Assembly: GCA_045128275.1 (NCBI GenBank)
Contig: JBGVRH010000051.1
Location: 12,549 to 76,548, forward strand
Origin: CAMEON01 sp045128275
GTDB lineage: Bacteria; Bacillota; Clostridia; Oscillospirales; CAG-272
Length of the DNA stretch: 64,000 nt
Direction of reading: 5' to 3'
The notes below the pieces were generated by a model. The model was not told the origin of the DNA and did not search any database. It was given only the letters and a program-made list of their open reading frames with translations. Each line of letters begins with the position of its first letter. Position 1 is the first letter of the stretch. The translations under genes and the position numbers were made by a program. Below, in pieces: positions 23,315 through 31,888 of this stretch.

Positions 23315-23677
23315 TCACGCTCCGTAGTGGCGGTTGACCACCTTCACGTCCAGGTAGTCTCCGTACTCCTCCAGCATATCGGTGAGCTGCTGGTAGTAGC
23401 CGAGGAAGATACCCGACACGGCGTACCGCTTCATATCGTCCTCCTCGAACTCGGGAAGGGCGGACTTGCAGGTAACGCGGATGGTGGTGGTGCCGTCATC
23501 GATCTCGTAATCGATGGAGGATGAGAAGGCAACCTCAACGGTGTTGATGAGGAACATGGTCATAGCCGAGATAGCCGAGCAGAGGATATCGTCCCCTTCC
23601 TCGCCGTAGCCCGTGTGGCCCTGCTCTTCAAAGCCGTAGAAAATGCCGTCGCTTCGGAAAAATACGATCTTGGTCAT
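23315..23677 (-). CDS. prp: Ribosomal-processing cysteine protease Prp
   Basis: A 120-residue YsxB/Prp protein. The catalytic His and Cys are in GHTGYGEEGDDILCSAIS (His about residue 20, Cys about 32). Prp removes the LQFFA pre-sequence of L27, which is required for ribosome function in organisms that carry it. Placed between rplU and rpmA, as in other Firmicutes. ATG at 23677 with AAAGGAG upstream; the longer frame lacks a ribosome-binding site. Confidence 0.96.
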   Translation of the reverse strand: MTKIVFFRSDGIFYGFEEQGHTGYGEEGDDILCSAISAMTMFLINTVEVAFSSSIDYEIDDGTTTIRVTCKSALPEFEEDDMKRYAVSGIFLGYYQQLTDMLEEYGDYLDVKVVNRHYGA

Positions 23678-23716
23678 AGGAAATCTCCTTTCGGGCACCT
23701 ATGGGATCGGAGGGGA

Positions 23717-24025
23717 TTAGCCCTCGATCTTGACGATCTGCACCTTGGTGAAGGGCTGACGGTGACCGATCTTCTTCTTCTCGTTCTTCTTAGCCTTGTA
23801 CTTCAGAACGTAGATCTTCTTACCCTTACCGTTCTTCAGTACCTTGCCGGTGACGGTAGCACCCTCGACAACGGGGGTACCGACCTTGAAGCCTGCGTCG
23901 GTGGACAGAGCGGCTACGGGGAAGGTAACCTCTGCGCCCTCTTCAACGTCCAGCTTCTCGACAAAAATGATGTCCTGCTCGACGACCTTGTACTGCTTTC
24001 CGCCTGTAGTAATAACAGCAAACAT
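23717..24025 (-). CDS. rplU: 50S ribosomal protein L21
   Basis: A 102-residue L21 of normal length, beginning MFAVITTGGKQYKVVEQD and ending KKKIGHRQPFTKVQIVKIEG, the conserved RNA-binding end. First gene of rplU-prp-rpmA. AGAGGTG precedes the ATG. A perfect promoter lies 90 bp upstream, leaving a leader of roughly 80 nt. Confidence 0.98.
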   Translation of the reverse strand: MFAVITTGGKQYKVVEQDIIFVEKLDVEEGAEVTFPVAALSTDAGFKVGTPVVEGATVTGKVLKNGKGKKIYVLKYKAKKNEKKKIGHRQPFTKVQIVKIEG

Positions 24026-24108
24026 GGAAAAGCACCTCTTTTCTTAAGACTCGCTATGGGGGCGTTGCGCCTATTTGGACGCACGCTTAAAAAGCCCCTT
24101 TTAAGCGG
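24026..24108 (-). promoter_or_regulatory. rplU 5' leader with hairpin
   Basis: The leader transcribed from the promoter below contains a hairpin with arms CGCTTAAAA and TTTTTAAGCG and then GGCGCAACGCC. An L21-type autoregulatory leader is plausible from its position, but the structure was not matched to the family model. Confidence 0.4.
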
Positions 24109-24114
24109 CAAATT

Positions 24115-24143
24115 ATTATAACATAATTTCCCCTTGATGTCAA
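24115..24143 (-). promoter_or_regulatory. Promoter of rplU-prp-rpmA
   Basis: Perfect TTGACA (24138-24143) and TATAAT (24115-24120) with a 17-bp spacer on the minus strand. Confidence 0.9.
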
Positions 24144-24236
24144 TAGTTTTTCGAGTTTTTTCTTTGTGACAATATACAAAAAAGCATCCCGCAAGGCGCA
24201 AAACCTTGCGGGATGTGTGCAGAATATCAAAGAGGA

Positions 24237-25694
24237 TCAATCCTCGGCGAACATCCTGTTGAGCTGACGCTCGGCGGCCTTCTGGTTCTGCTTGTAGTAG
24301 GTCGCGTAAGCGGGCTTACCCTCGACGGAAACGTGGTGAGGGATCGCGTACAGCAGGCAGTCCATCTGGTTGGAGGAGGAGGAGAAGACCAGACCCATGT
24401 CGGAGACCTGACCAGCCCAGACAAGGTTCAGCATCTCAACGTCCTCGGGAGCATCGGCCACCTTGGAGCCCAGCAGGGTCTCGTAGAAGGCGGTGTTGAC
24501 GGGCTCGGAGTACCAAGCCAGCATCTCGATGACGTCGCCGACCATATCGTCGTTCTGCACAGTGGTGGGGATACCCAGAACGCCGTTCCAGCTCAGGGTC
24601 TTATAGCTATCCTGATTGGAATCCCACAGAGGATAGGGCAGAACGCCGACCTTGACGTCCTCTTCCTTGGTGGCGACCAGGGAGTAGTTATTGACGATTT
24701 CGAACATAACGCGGCCGGACTTCAGGTTGAGCTGAGGCTTGCCGTCGAAGGGAGACCAGGTGTAGGTAGACTCAGCCTTCATGAAGTCGTAGATCATCTC
24801 GTCCAGCTTGACGATCTTATCGGCGTTGTCCACCATGGGGGAGATATAGAACTCGCCGTCGGAATTCTCTTTCACGATCGGGATGTTGGAGGCGTGCTGG
24901 AAGGAGACCAGGGGCACCCATGCATGGCAGGCGAAGCCGTAGGTATCCTGATCGTCCCACTTACCGTCACCGTTGTCACGGCTGACCAGACCGGTGAACT
25001 CAATGAGCTTCTCCAGGGTCCAGGTCTTGTTGCGGACGTGATCGTACAGGCTGCCGATGGAGTTGCTGTACTCGGCGACCATGGCCTTGTTGAAGCCGAT
25101 CATGTAGCAGTTAGCCAGGCAGAAGTCGTTGTAACCGCAGTACATCTTGTCGTTGATGGACAGATCCTCCATCAGGCCGTAGTTCCAGTAATCGGCATCC
25201 AGCTGCAGGCTCTCAAAGTCCTGGAAGTCGCGGAGGTAGTTACTGGTGATGAGGTTGGCGACCTCCATGTACACGTGAGTCATGACCATCTGGTAAGAGT
25301 CGTCACCGGCGGAGATGGCGTTCTTCAGAGGAGTGGTATACGCCTGGAAGTTACCGCCGTTCTCGGCGATGATGTCCACGCCCAGATACTCTTCCACGTT
25401 GAGGGCGCGCTCATAGACCTTATCGTCCATGTCGTTACCGGGCTTGCGCTCATCCTCTTCGATGAAGAAGTAGCCGGGGTTAAAGGTATCGGCGCAGTAG
25501 ATCGCGACGAATTCTGCATCCTCGTAGTCCTTCTTGGCTACGGCGGGCTGCTTTTCGGTATCACCCTCGGTGACAGCGCCACCAACGGTGGTGTCCTCGG
25601 TTCCCCCCTGGGTATCGCCACAGGCTGCCAGCATGGGCAGAACCATCAGCGCGGCCAGAAGAAGAGCCAGAATCTTGATCGTGACTGATTTCAT
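24237..25694 (-). CDS. Extracellular solute-binding lipoprotein (family 1-like), orphan
   Basis: A 485-residue lipoprotein: signal MKSVTIKILALLLAALMVLP ending in the lipobox LAAC, then a T/G/E-rich linker. The body has features of carbohydrate-type ABC solute-binding proteins (NKTWTLEKLIEFTGLVSRDNGDG, DTYGFA, and VGVLPYPLWD). No permease genes adjoin it, so it either serves a transporter encoded elsewhere or has another binding role. ATG at 25694 follows GGGAGG and is preceded by a good promoter. The divergent neighbour is a GH20 glycosidase. Confidence 0.82.
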   Translation of the reverse strand: MKSVTIKILALLLAALMVLPMLAACGDTQGGTEDTTVGGAVTEGDTEKQPAVAKKDYEDAEFVAIYCADTFNPGYFFIEEDERKPGNDMDDKVYERALNVEEYLGVDIIAENGGNFQAYTTPLKNAISAGDDSYQMVMTHVYMEVANLITSNYLRDFQDFESLQLDADYWNYGLMEDLSINDKMYCGYNDFCLANCYMIGFNKAMVAEYSNSIGSLYDHVRNKTWTLEKLIEFTGLVSRDNGDGKWDDQDTYGFACHAWVPLVSFQHASNIPIVKENSDGEFYISPMVDNADKIVKLDEMIYDFMKAESTYTWSPFDGKPQLNLKSGRVMFEIVNNYSLVATKEEDVKVGVLPYPLWDSNQDSYKTLSWNGVLGIPTTVQNDDMVGDVIEMLAWYSEPVNTAFYETLLGSKVADAPEDVEMLNLVWAGQVSDMGLVFSSSSNQMDCLLYAIPHHVSVEGKPAYATYYKQNQKAAERQLNRMFAED

Positions 25695-25725
25695 TATATC
25701 AGCCTCCCTTCGTAAAGTTAATATT

Positions 25726-25754
25726 ATCATACCACACTTTCCCGAAAAATGCAA
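25726..25754 (-). promoter_or_regulatory. Promoter of the solute-binding lipoprotein gene
   Basis: Minus-strand TTGCAT (25749-25754) and TATGAT (25726-25731), 17-bp spacer. Confidence 0.7.
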
Positions 25755-25824
25755 GAGGATATGAAATTTATTTACAAGTTGCGCCGTGATATTCCCATCA
25801 TTTTTTCCGATCTCTTCATTTCCC

Positions 25825-25853
25825 TTGACATCCCCCGCCAAATATGCTATACT
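25825..25853 (+). promoter_or_regulatory. Promoter of the GH20 gene
   Basis: TTGACA (25825-25830) and TATACT (25848-25853), 17-bp spacer, 33 bp before the ATG. Confidence 0.8.
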
Positions 25854-25886
25854 GAATCCATCCTATAAACAGAAAGGAAGAGAATC

Positions 25887-27332
25887 ATGCTCCGACTCAT
25901 TCCCGCCCCTGCCCATACCACCATGGCCGATACCCTTGTAGCTATCAAACCCGTATATACCGCCGAAGAGTTCTTCGCCGACGCCGCACAGACCCTGGCC
26001 GACTACGCCCGCCGCACCCACGGCATCACCCTGACCGAGGGAGAGGGCGGCATCGTCTTCACCGTCGATCCTTCCCTGCCCACCGAAGCCTACACCCTGA
26101 CCGTCACCGAGAGCGGTGCCACCGTCAAGGCCTCGGATATCCTCGGCGCCCAGAATGCCGCCGTGACCCTCATCCAGCTCATGGAGAAGGCCGAGGACGG
26201 TCTGACCCTGCCCGTGGGTGTGATCGAGGATGCCCCCAAGTGTACCTGGCGCACCGTCATGATCGACCTGGCCCGGGACTGGCACGAGCTGCACGTCCTC
26301 TACGAGTACGTGGATATGTGCCGCTTCTACAAGGTCAAGTACCTCCACCTCCACTTCACCGATGACCAGAGCTATACCCTGCCCTCGAAGGCATTCCCCA
26401 AGCTCCCCACCGAGGGTCGCCACTACACCGAGGCCGAGATCAAGGGTCTGATCGCCTATGCCAAGTCCCGCGGGGTGGAGCTGATCCCCGAAATCGACGT
26501 GCCCGGCCACACCACCTCCTTCGCCGCCGCGTACGGCGAGATCTTCGGCACCGACGGCATCATCTGCCTCTCCGAGGAGTCCATGGCGGGAATGGCTACC
26601 CTGTTCCGTGAGCTGTGCGAGCTGTTCGCCGACTCCGAGTACATCCACCTGGGCGGCGACGAGGCGGCTATCGCCAAGTGGATCACCTGCGATAAGTGCC
26701 TGGCCGCCTTTAAAAACCGCGGTGTGGACGTGGATACCTACCTCGCCACCGAGGAGGGCAAAAAGGAACTGACCGAGCTGATGTACGCCACCTTTATCAA
26801 GGATATCTGCGAGGTCATCCTCTCCTGCGGCAAAACCCCCGTGGTCTGGGAGGGCTTCCACAAGAGCATGAACCACCTCATCCCCCGTCAGTCGGTGATC
26901 GTGAGCTGGGAGAACTTCTACCAGACCACCCCCGAGCTTCTGGAGGCAGGCTTCCGCGTGGTCAACGGCGCATGGAAGCCCATGTACGTGGTGACCCCCG
27001 TGGTCTACTGGTCCCCCGAGGAGGTCTACAACTGGGACGTCTACACCTGGGGCGCGGTGCATCCCGGCTCTCCCTACAACCAGAATCCTCTGCACATCGA
27101 CCCCACCATGCAGGTGGAAGGCGGTCAGCTCCTGGCCTGGGGCGACCAGATCGTGGTCAAGTACCCCGTGGTAGCCGAGGGTGTCCGCGAGGAGCAGAGA
27201 CTCATCGAGGAACGCACCCCCTGCCTGTCCGAGAACGTGTGGAACCGCGTCAAGCCTACGGATTGGGCAGAGTTCAGCGGCAGAGCCGCACAGGTGGCGG
27301 AGCTGTACGAGGCGTTCAGGAGCAATAAGTAA
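25887..27332 (+). CDS. Glycoside hydrolase family 20 (beta-N-acetylhexosaminidase-like)
   Basis: A 481-residue GH20 enzyme with no signal peptide, so probably cytosolic. An N-terminal GH20b-like region (1-115) precedes the barrel, which starts at APKCTWRTVMIDLARDWH. Barrel markers are YLHLHFTDDQSYTL, ELIPEIDVPGHTTS, and the catalytic pair in HLGGDEA (about residues 255-261), where Asp and Glu carry out substrate-assisted hydrolysis. It likely removes terminal GlcNAc or GalNAc from imported oligosaccharides. AAAGGAAGAG precedes the ATG. Confidence 0.92.
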   Translation: MLRLIPAPAHTTMADTLVAIKPVYTAEEFFADAAQTLADYARRTHGITLTEGEGGIVFTVDPSLPTEAYTLTVTESGATVKASDILGAQNAAVTLIQLMEKAEDGLTLPVGVIEDAPKCTWRTVMIDLARDWHELHVLYEYVDMCRFYKVKYLHLHFTDDQSYTLPSKAFPKLPTEGRHYTEAEIKGLIAYAKSRGVELIPEIDVPGHTTSFAAAYGEIFGTDGIICLSEESMAGMATLFRELCELFADSEYIHLGGDEAAIAKWITCDKCLAAFKNRGVDVDTYLATEEGKKELTELMYATFIKDICEVILSCGKTPVVWEGFHKSMNHLIPRQSVIVSWENFYQTTPELLEAGFRVVNGAWKPMYVVTPVVYWSPEEVYNWDVYTWGAVHPGSPYNQNPLHIDPTMQVEGGQLLAWGDQIVVKYPVVAEGVREEQRLIEERTPCLSENVWNRVKPTDWAEFSGRAAQVAELYEAFRSNK

Positions 27333-27360
27333 ATTGCAGTTTATGGGGGAACGGGGGAAC

Positions 27361-27417
27361 GGCCTCCGGCGGCCAAGAACCTTTTTGGAAAAAGGTTCTT
27401 GGATCTCCAAAAACTTT
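27361..27417 (+). repeat. Hairpin repeat, family A copy 3 (3' of GH20)
   Basis: GGCCTCCGGCGG, a hairpin with arms CCAAGAACCTTTTT and AAAAAGGTTCTTGG (27373-27402), and the tail ATCTCCAAAAACTTT. It follows the GH20 stop by about 30 bp and may terminate transcription. Confidence 0.75.
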
Positions 27418-27528
27418 CAAAAAAGCATAGATATGCCAAGAGATTTGATAGTGGGTAGCATAGGGAAAACCCCCATGGGGCCCCTTCCCCATTGGTATAT
27501 TTGATTTGTGAAAGGGATATGCATCCCA

Positions 27529-27549
27529 CCGATAAACCCAAATTTAAAG
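27529..27549. repeat. Solo end of the CAAATTTGGGTTT element family
   Basis: CCGATAAACCCAAATTT here matches, inverted, the left ends of the elements at 33429 and 41077. No partner end was found nearby. It lies immediately 5' of the ribosome-binding site of the next gene. Confidence 0.5.
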
Positions 27550-27563
27550 AAAGGAGCCCCGCC

Positions 27564-27989
27564 ATGTCCCCCACCTACACCCCCATCCTCACCCCCGAGG
27601 ACGCAAAGAGCTTCGTGGAAGCCGTCAACTCCCTCCACGACGGCGAGATCACGGCCATCAATTACCAATTCAACGGCATCACCAAGCTCCCCGAGGGCGG
27701 GCATATGTATGCCCCCGACATGACCGAAATGCGCATCACGGTGCTGGTCACCTCCATCTGGGACAGCGTGGTGGAGCTGGTCTTTGAGGCTTTGGACGAT
27801 TGGCAGCTCGGCGGCCACAGCGGGAGCTGTATCTACGACATTCTGGTGGACTTCAGCGACCGGGGCTTCGTGATCTGGACGACGGGCTGCTCCACCGACA
27901 TAGCCGTCATGCGGGAGGAGGATTTCGTTATCGCCCGCCGTATGAAGTGGCGCTTTGTTGAGGATAACCGCCCCGACGAATACAAGTAA
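27564..27989 (+). CDS. Hypothetical protein
   Basis: A 141-residue acidic soluble protein, no family recognised. It begins MSPTYTPILTPEDAKSFVEAVNSLHDGEI and contains strand-rich stretches (MRITVLVTSIWDSVVELVFEAL, GFVIWTTGCST). ATG at 27564 with AAAGGAG upstream; a longer in-frame start at 27492 lies in repeat-derived sequence. The PAP2 gene starts 30 bp downstream and could be cotranscribed. Confidence 0.6.
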   Translation: MSPTYTPILTPEDAKSFVEAVNSLHDGEITAINYQFNGITKLPEGGHMYAPDMTEMRITVLVTSIWDSVVELVFEALDDWQLGGHSGSCIYDILVDFSDRGFVIWTTGCSTDIAVMREEDFVIARRMKWRFVEDNRPDEYK

Positions 27990-28019
27990 ACCGCGCAATA
28001 GCGCAAACAGGAGTAACAC

Positions 28020-28946
28020 ATGGAATTTCTATACTGGCTCGAATCCATCCGCAACCCCATCCTGGACACCCTCATGCTGATCTTCACCGAGTTCGGTAAC
28101 GAGCTGCTCTTCATCGTAGCGGGGCTTCTCATGTTCTGGTGCATTGACAAGAAGCAGGGCTATTTCATCCTGCTGATCGGCTTCTTCGGGGTCTACATCA
28201 ACCAGTTTTTGAAGATCGCCTGCCGCATCCCCCGCCCCTGGGTGCTGGATCCCAATTTCACCATCGTGGAGGCTGCCCGCGAGGCCGCCTCGGGCTACTC
28301 CTTCCCCAGCGGACACACCCAGACCGCCGTGGGCTGCTACGGTGCCCTGGCCGTCTGCCGTAAGGAGACATGGGTCAAGATCGTGGGCATCGTCATGTGC
28401 CTGCTGATTCCCTTTACCCGTATGTACCTGGGTGTCCACACCCCTTGGGACGTAGGCGTGTCCATTGTCATCGCCCTGACCCTCATCTGCATCCTGTGGC
28501 CTCTGTTCTGTGAGTTTGGTCATCAAAGAAAGCTCGTGTACCCCCTCATGGGCGTGCTGTCGGTCTTCGCCGTGGCCTTCCTGCTCTTCGTGACCCTCTA
28601 CAAATTCCCCTCCGACATCGACGCGGCCAACTTTGAGAGCGCCGTCAAGAACGCCTACAAGTTTCTGGGCTGTACCCTGGGCATGTGGGTCATCTACGAG
28701 GCGGATGCCCGCTTCATCAGGTTTGACACCAAGACCGCCAAGTGGTGGGCACAGATCATCAAGCTGGCGGTGGGCTTCGGGCTTCTGCTTTTGGTGATGG
28801 AGGGCTCCAAGCCTCTGTTCAATCTCATTTTCCAGGGCAACTACATCTCCTACGCGATCCGCTACTTCTGTACCGTCCTCTTTGCGGGGGCTGTGTGGCC
28901 GCTGACCTTTAAGTGGTTCGCGAAGTTGGGAGTCAAGAAAGCATGA
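28020..28946 (+). CDS. PAP2-family membrane phosphatase
   Basis: A 308-residue polytopic membrane protein with the three PAP2 phosphatase motifs: KIACRIPRP (KX6RP), SFPSGHT (PSGH), and RMYLGVHTPWD (RX5HX3D). Such enzymes dephosphorylate undecaprenyl pyrophosphate or phosphatidic acid at the outer face of the membrane. The C-terminal half adds several extra helices beyond the core domain. Its stop overlaps the start of the next gene (ATGA), showing translational coupling. Confidence 0.92.
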   Translation: MEFLYWLESIRNPILDTLMLIFTEFGNELLFIVAGLLMFWCIDKKQGYFILLIGFFGVYINQFLKIACRIPRPWVLDPNFTIVEAAREAASGYSFPSGHTQTAVGCYGALAVCRKETWVKIVGIVMCLLIPFTRMYLGVHTPWDVGVSIVIALTLICILWPLFCEFGHQRKLVYPLMGVLSVFAVAFLLFVTLYKFPSDIDAANFESAVKNAYKFLGCTLGMWVIYEADARFIRFDTKTAKWWAQIIKLAVGFGLLLLVMEGSKPLFNLIFQGNYISYAIRYFCTVLFAGAVWPLTFKWFAKLGVKKA

Positions 28947-29512
28947 CGGACATTCGACTTTCACCCTTGCGCGAGGCAGACCGTCCCGCCTACGAAGCCC
29001 TCTACGAGTCCTCCTTCCCCGCCTCGGAGCGCAAGGAGCTTGGCTATATGCTTTCGGGTGAGCACGCCTCCGCTTACGAGGTGCTGGTCATCTCCACCCC
29101 CGACTGCCCCGTGGCGGGCATGGTCATCACCGTGACCCACGGGGATCTCACCATGCTGGACTACCTCGCCATCTCCCCCGACCTCAGAGGACAGGGGCTG
29201 GGTCATGCCGTCCTGCCCATGATCCGCGACCGCGTGAAGGAGAGGATAGGCGGTCACTTCTTCCTGGAGATCGAGACCCCGCCCCCGCTCTGCATCCCCC
29301 GCGATCCCTGTGACAACGCGGAGCAGAGGGTGCGCCGTAAGGCCTTCTACGCCTCGGCGGGCATGGTGGAAACGGGTGTGCGGGCGTTCATTTACGGAAA
29401 CGATATGGAGCTGCTGGCCTTTCCCGAGGACGCGGGGGCGATCACCTTTGCGGGGTACGATGCCCTGCTGAGGGCCACCTTCCCCAAGGGGATGGAGGCC
29501 GAAAAGATCTGA
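28943..29512 (+). CDS. GNAT-family N-acetyltransferase
   Basis: A 189-residue GNAT protein. The acetyl-CoA-binding motif A is LDYLAISPDLRGQGLGHAVLPMI (Q/RGxGLG pattern), followed by RRKAFYASAGMVETGVRAFIYG. It is translationally coupled to the PAP2 gene by ATGA at 28943-28946. The substrate is unknown. Confidence 0.88.
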   Translation: MTDIRLSPLREADRPAYEALYESSFPASERKELGYMLSGEHASAYEVLVISTPDCPVAGMVITVTHGDLTMLDYLAISPDLRGQGLGHAVLPMIRDRVKERIGGHFFLEIETPPPLCIPRDPCDNAEQRVRRKAFYASAGMVETGVRAFIYGNDMELLAFPEDAGAITFAGYDALLRATFPKGMEAEKI

Positions 29513-29666
29513 ATCAAAGGGGGAGGCCGACACGTCTCCCCTTTTGCGATCCCAAAAAATTTCAAGAAATATCATGTTTTCGGTATCCCTCCCCCGAAAA
29601 ATATCGTCTATACCTTACGAGGGGACATCCCGCCCCTCCATCTCCCTGAAAAGGAGGCAACCAACC

Positions 29667-30251
29667 GTGAAAGATACGACCACCGCCGCCCTCCCGTCAG
29701 ACGAGGCCATTATCGACCTCTACTGGAATCGGGACGAGGCCGCTATCGCCGAGACCGACCGCAAGTACCGCGGGTATCTCCATACCGTAGCTTGGAATAT
29801 CGTAAAGGACGAGCAGGACTGCGAGGAGTGCCTCAACGACACCTACCTCAAGACCTGGAACTCCATCCCGCCTCAAAGACCCAACTGCCTGAAGGCCTTC
29901 CTCACCAAGATCACCCGCACCATCGCCATCGACCGCTACCGCAAGGAGCGGCGGCAGAAGCGGGTGCCTTCTGAGTGCACCCTATCCCTGTCCGAGCTGG
30001 CCGAGACCTTGTGCGGGGACTCCCCCGAGGTGGAGTACGAATCCGCTCTGGTGGGCAAGGTCATCAACGATTACCTGCGCACACTGCCCGAGCGGGATAT
30101 GTGTTTGTTCGTCAGCCGCTACTTCTGCTCGGATCCCATCGGGGACATTGCAGAGAAGTGCGGCATGAGCGAGTCGGGGGTCAAGAAGGCCCTTGCGCGG
30201 CTCCGTGAGGGGCTGCGGGAAAAGCTGGAAAAGGAGGGGATCAAGCTGTGA
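29667..30251 (+). CDS. ECF-type RNA polymerase sigma factor
   Basis: A 194-residue sigma-70 family protein with region 2 (YLHTVAWNIVKDEQDCEECLNDTYLKTW... ITRTIAIDRYRKERR) and region 4 (LRTLPERDMCLFVSRYF... IAEKCGMSESGVKKALARLREGL), and no region 3. The GTG at 29667 was chosen because AAGGAGG lies 9 nt upstream; longer starts have no ribosome-binding site. It overlaps the next gene, a probable anti-sigma protein, by 4 nt. The regulon is unknown. Confidence 0.9.
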   Translation: MKDTTTAALPSDEAIIDLYWNRDEAAIAETDRKYRGYLHTVAWNIVKDEQDCEECLNDTYLKTWNSIPPQRPNCLKAFLTKITRTIAIDRYRKERRQKRVPSECTLSLSELAETLCGDSPEVEYESALVGKVINDYLRTLPERDMCLFVSRYFCSDPIGDIAEKCGMSESGVKKALARLREGLREKLEKEGIKL

Positions 30252-31768
30252 AACGACCCAATGAAAAGAAGCAGGATCTGCTGTTGGATGCTCTGTCCTG
30301 CATTGACGAGGATATTTTAGCGAGGGGTCTGGCTCTCCGTGACGGAGCCGCCGCGCCCGCGCCCAAGGCGGCTGAGCCTGCGCCCAAGGCTCCCCGCCCC
30401 GCCACCGTCATTCCCCCGCTGTACGATCTGACCCGACAGCCCGACAAGCCCCCGAAGAAGAGCCCCTGGCGGGTGATTTCGGTGGTAGCGGCGGCCTGCC
30501 TGCTCCTTTGTGTCGTCCCTCTGTCCATGTGGATGGTGGGGAGCATGACCAAGAACGATGCCGAGGCGGGAGACACCCTGTTCGATAGTATCGGCACTCA
30601 CGCGGGGATTCAAAACGGGACGAGCGCGGAGGACTTCCTCCCGGGTGCGCCCGGTGACGGCTGGGGGGAGAATGACGCGCCCGAGGCGGAATGCCCCGTG
30701 GATACGGAGGTGTTCGAGGAATCCTTCGAGATCATGGCTCCCGAGGGTGCTGAGACCGATGGCTGGCAGGATCCGGAGGCAGATACAGAGGGCGTGATCT
30801 TCCCCACCAAGCCCTACTCCCCCGAGGCGTGGGTGTGGAATACCGTCTCCCATACCAACGGCTACGCCGAAAAGAACATCCAAGTGACCCTTCCCGGTCA
30901 GCCCGATCGTATACTGAACTACTTCTACACCGCCACGGTGGAAACCTTTGCGGGATCACAGGCTGATCAGGATGCCTTCCGCGACCAAAACGTCAGCCCC
31001 GAGGATGCGCTGGTGCTGGATCTCTTCGCCCAGTACTGCATGAGCCTGTATACCATGGATTACGGCTCCCACTTCCTGCTGTTCCATCCCGCTATCGTAG
31101 AGGAAAGGTTCACCAAGGAGGTAGCTCCCCATTCCTACGAGGCTGCTCTGGGTACCATCAACACCCTTTTGGGTCTCATGCTCCCCTACGATACCGTCTC
31201 GGCGGATATCACCCTGACAGGCAACTATGCGCTGACGGGTGATGCCCTTGACGAGTACCTGGCCGATCTGCGAAAGCGCACCGAGTCTGCTGGACTGTCC
31301 ATAGAGAATGTCACCGCCGCCCGCTGCTTCACCGCCGAGAGCATCCTGACGGTGGGCGGTCGCTTCACTCCCGAGGAGTGGGGCTACGGGCCGGACTTCT
31401 ACTGCTTTGAGTATGATGGGGTCTGGTATCTGGACGGTCGGAACATGGACGATGACCTCTGCATCGACTTTGCCCTGTCCGGCACGATCCAAGGCACGGG
31501 CTACCTCCGCCCCGAGACCTACGAAGGCACCGTGGCCGTCATAGAGGAGGGCTATCTCTTCATGGACGATGGAACGGTCTTCTACACGGATGCCGTCGTC
31601 TCCGAGCAGATCGCGGGACACCGTCTGTCCGTCGGGGACAGCGTGTCCATTCGGCATTACGATTTCGGACTTGCCGTGAGCGATGAAGCATACGGTGCGG
31701 GGATCCTTGACGGTGAAGGGATCCTATACAAGGCAGTCCAACTGACCGTTATTGAACGAGATGAATAA
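30248..31768 (+). CDS. Probable membrane anti-sigma factor with large extracellular domain
   Basis: A 506-residue protein with a cytoplasmic N-terminus (1-74, Ala/Pro-rich), one membrane helix (about 75-98, VISVVAAACLLLCVVPLSMWMV), and a long acidic extracellular domain. The start (GTG within GTGA) overlaps the sigma gene stop, which is the usual arrangement for an ECF sigma factor and its membrane-bound antagonist. No recognisable zinc-type anti-sigma motif was seen, so the role is inferred from context. A strong terminator follows. Confidence 0.68.
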   Translation: MKRPNEKKQDLLLDALSCIDEDILARGLALRDGAAAPAPKAAEPAPKAPRPATVIPPLYDLTRQPDKPPKKSPWRVISVVAAACLLLCVVPLSMWMVGSMTKNDAEAGDTLFDSIGTHAGIQNGTSAEDFLPGAPGDGWGENDAPEAECPVDTEVFEESFEIMAPEGAETDGWQDPEADTEGVIFPTKPYSPEAWVWNTVSHTNGYAEKNIQVTLPGQPDRILNYFYTATVETFAGSQADQDAFRDQNVSPEDALVLDLFAQYCMSLYTMDYGSHFLLFHPAIVEERFTKEVAPHSYEAALGTINTLLGLMLPYDTVSADITLTGNYALTGDALDEYLADLRKRTESAGLSIENVTAARCFTAESILTVGGRFTPEEWGYGPDFYCFEYDGVWYLDGRNMDDDLCIDFALSGTIQGTGYLRPETYEGTVAVIEEGYLFMDDGTVFYTDAVVSEQIAGHRLSVGDSVSIRHYDFGLAVSDEAYGAGILDGEGILYKAVQLTVIERDE

Positions 31769-31773
31769 AAAGA

Positions 31774-31804
31774 GATCCCGCAGGGCATCACGCTCTGCGG
31801 GATC
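31774..31804 (+). terminator. Terminator after the sigma/anti-sigma unit
   Basis: Hairpin with arms GATCCCGCAG and CTGCGGGATC followed by TTCTT. Confidence 0.85.
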
Positions 31805-31888
31805 TTCTTACGCGGTTCATAGGATTCGTCTTGGTGGCGGCTGATAGCCGCCGCTACGGAACGTGCTATGTTATGTGTCCCTCTTCCC

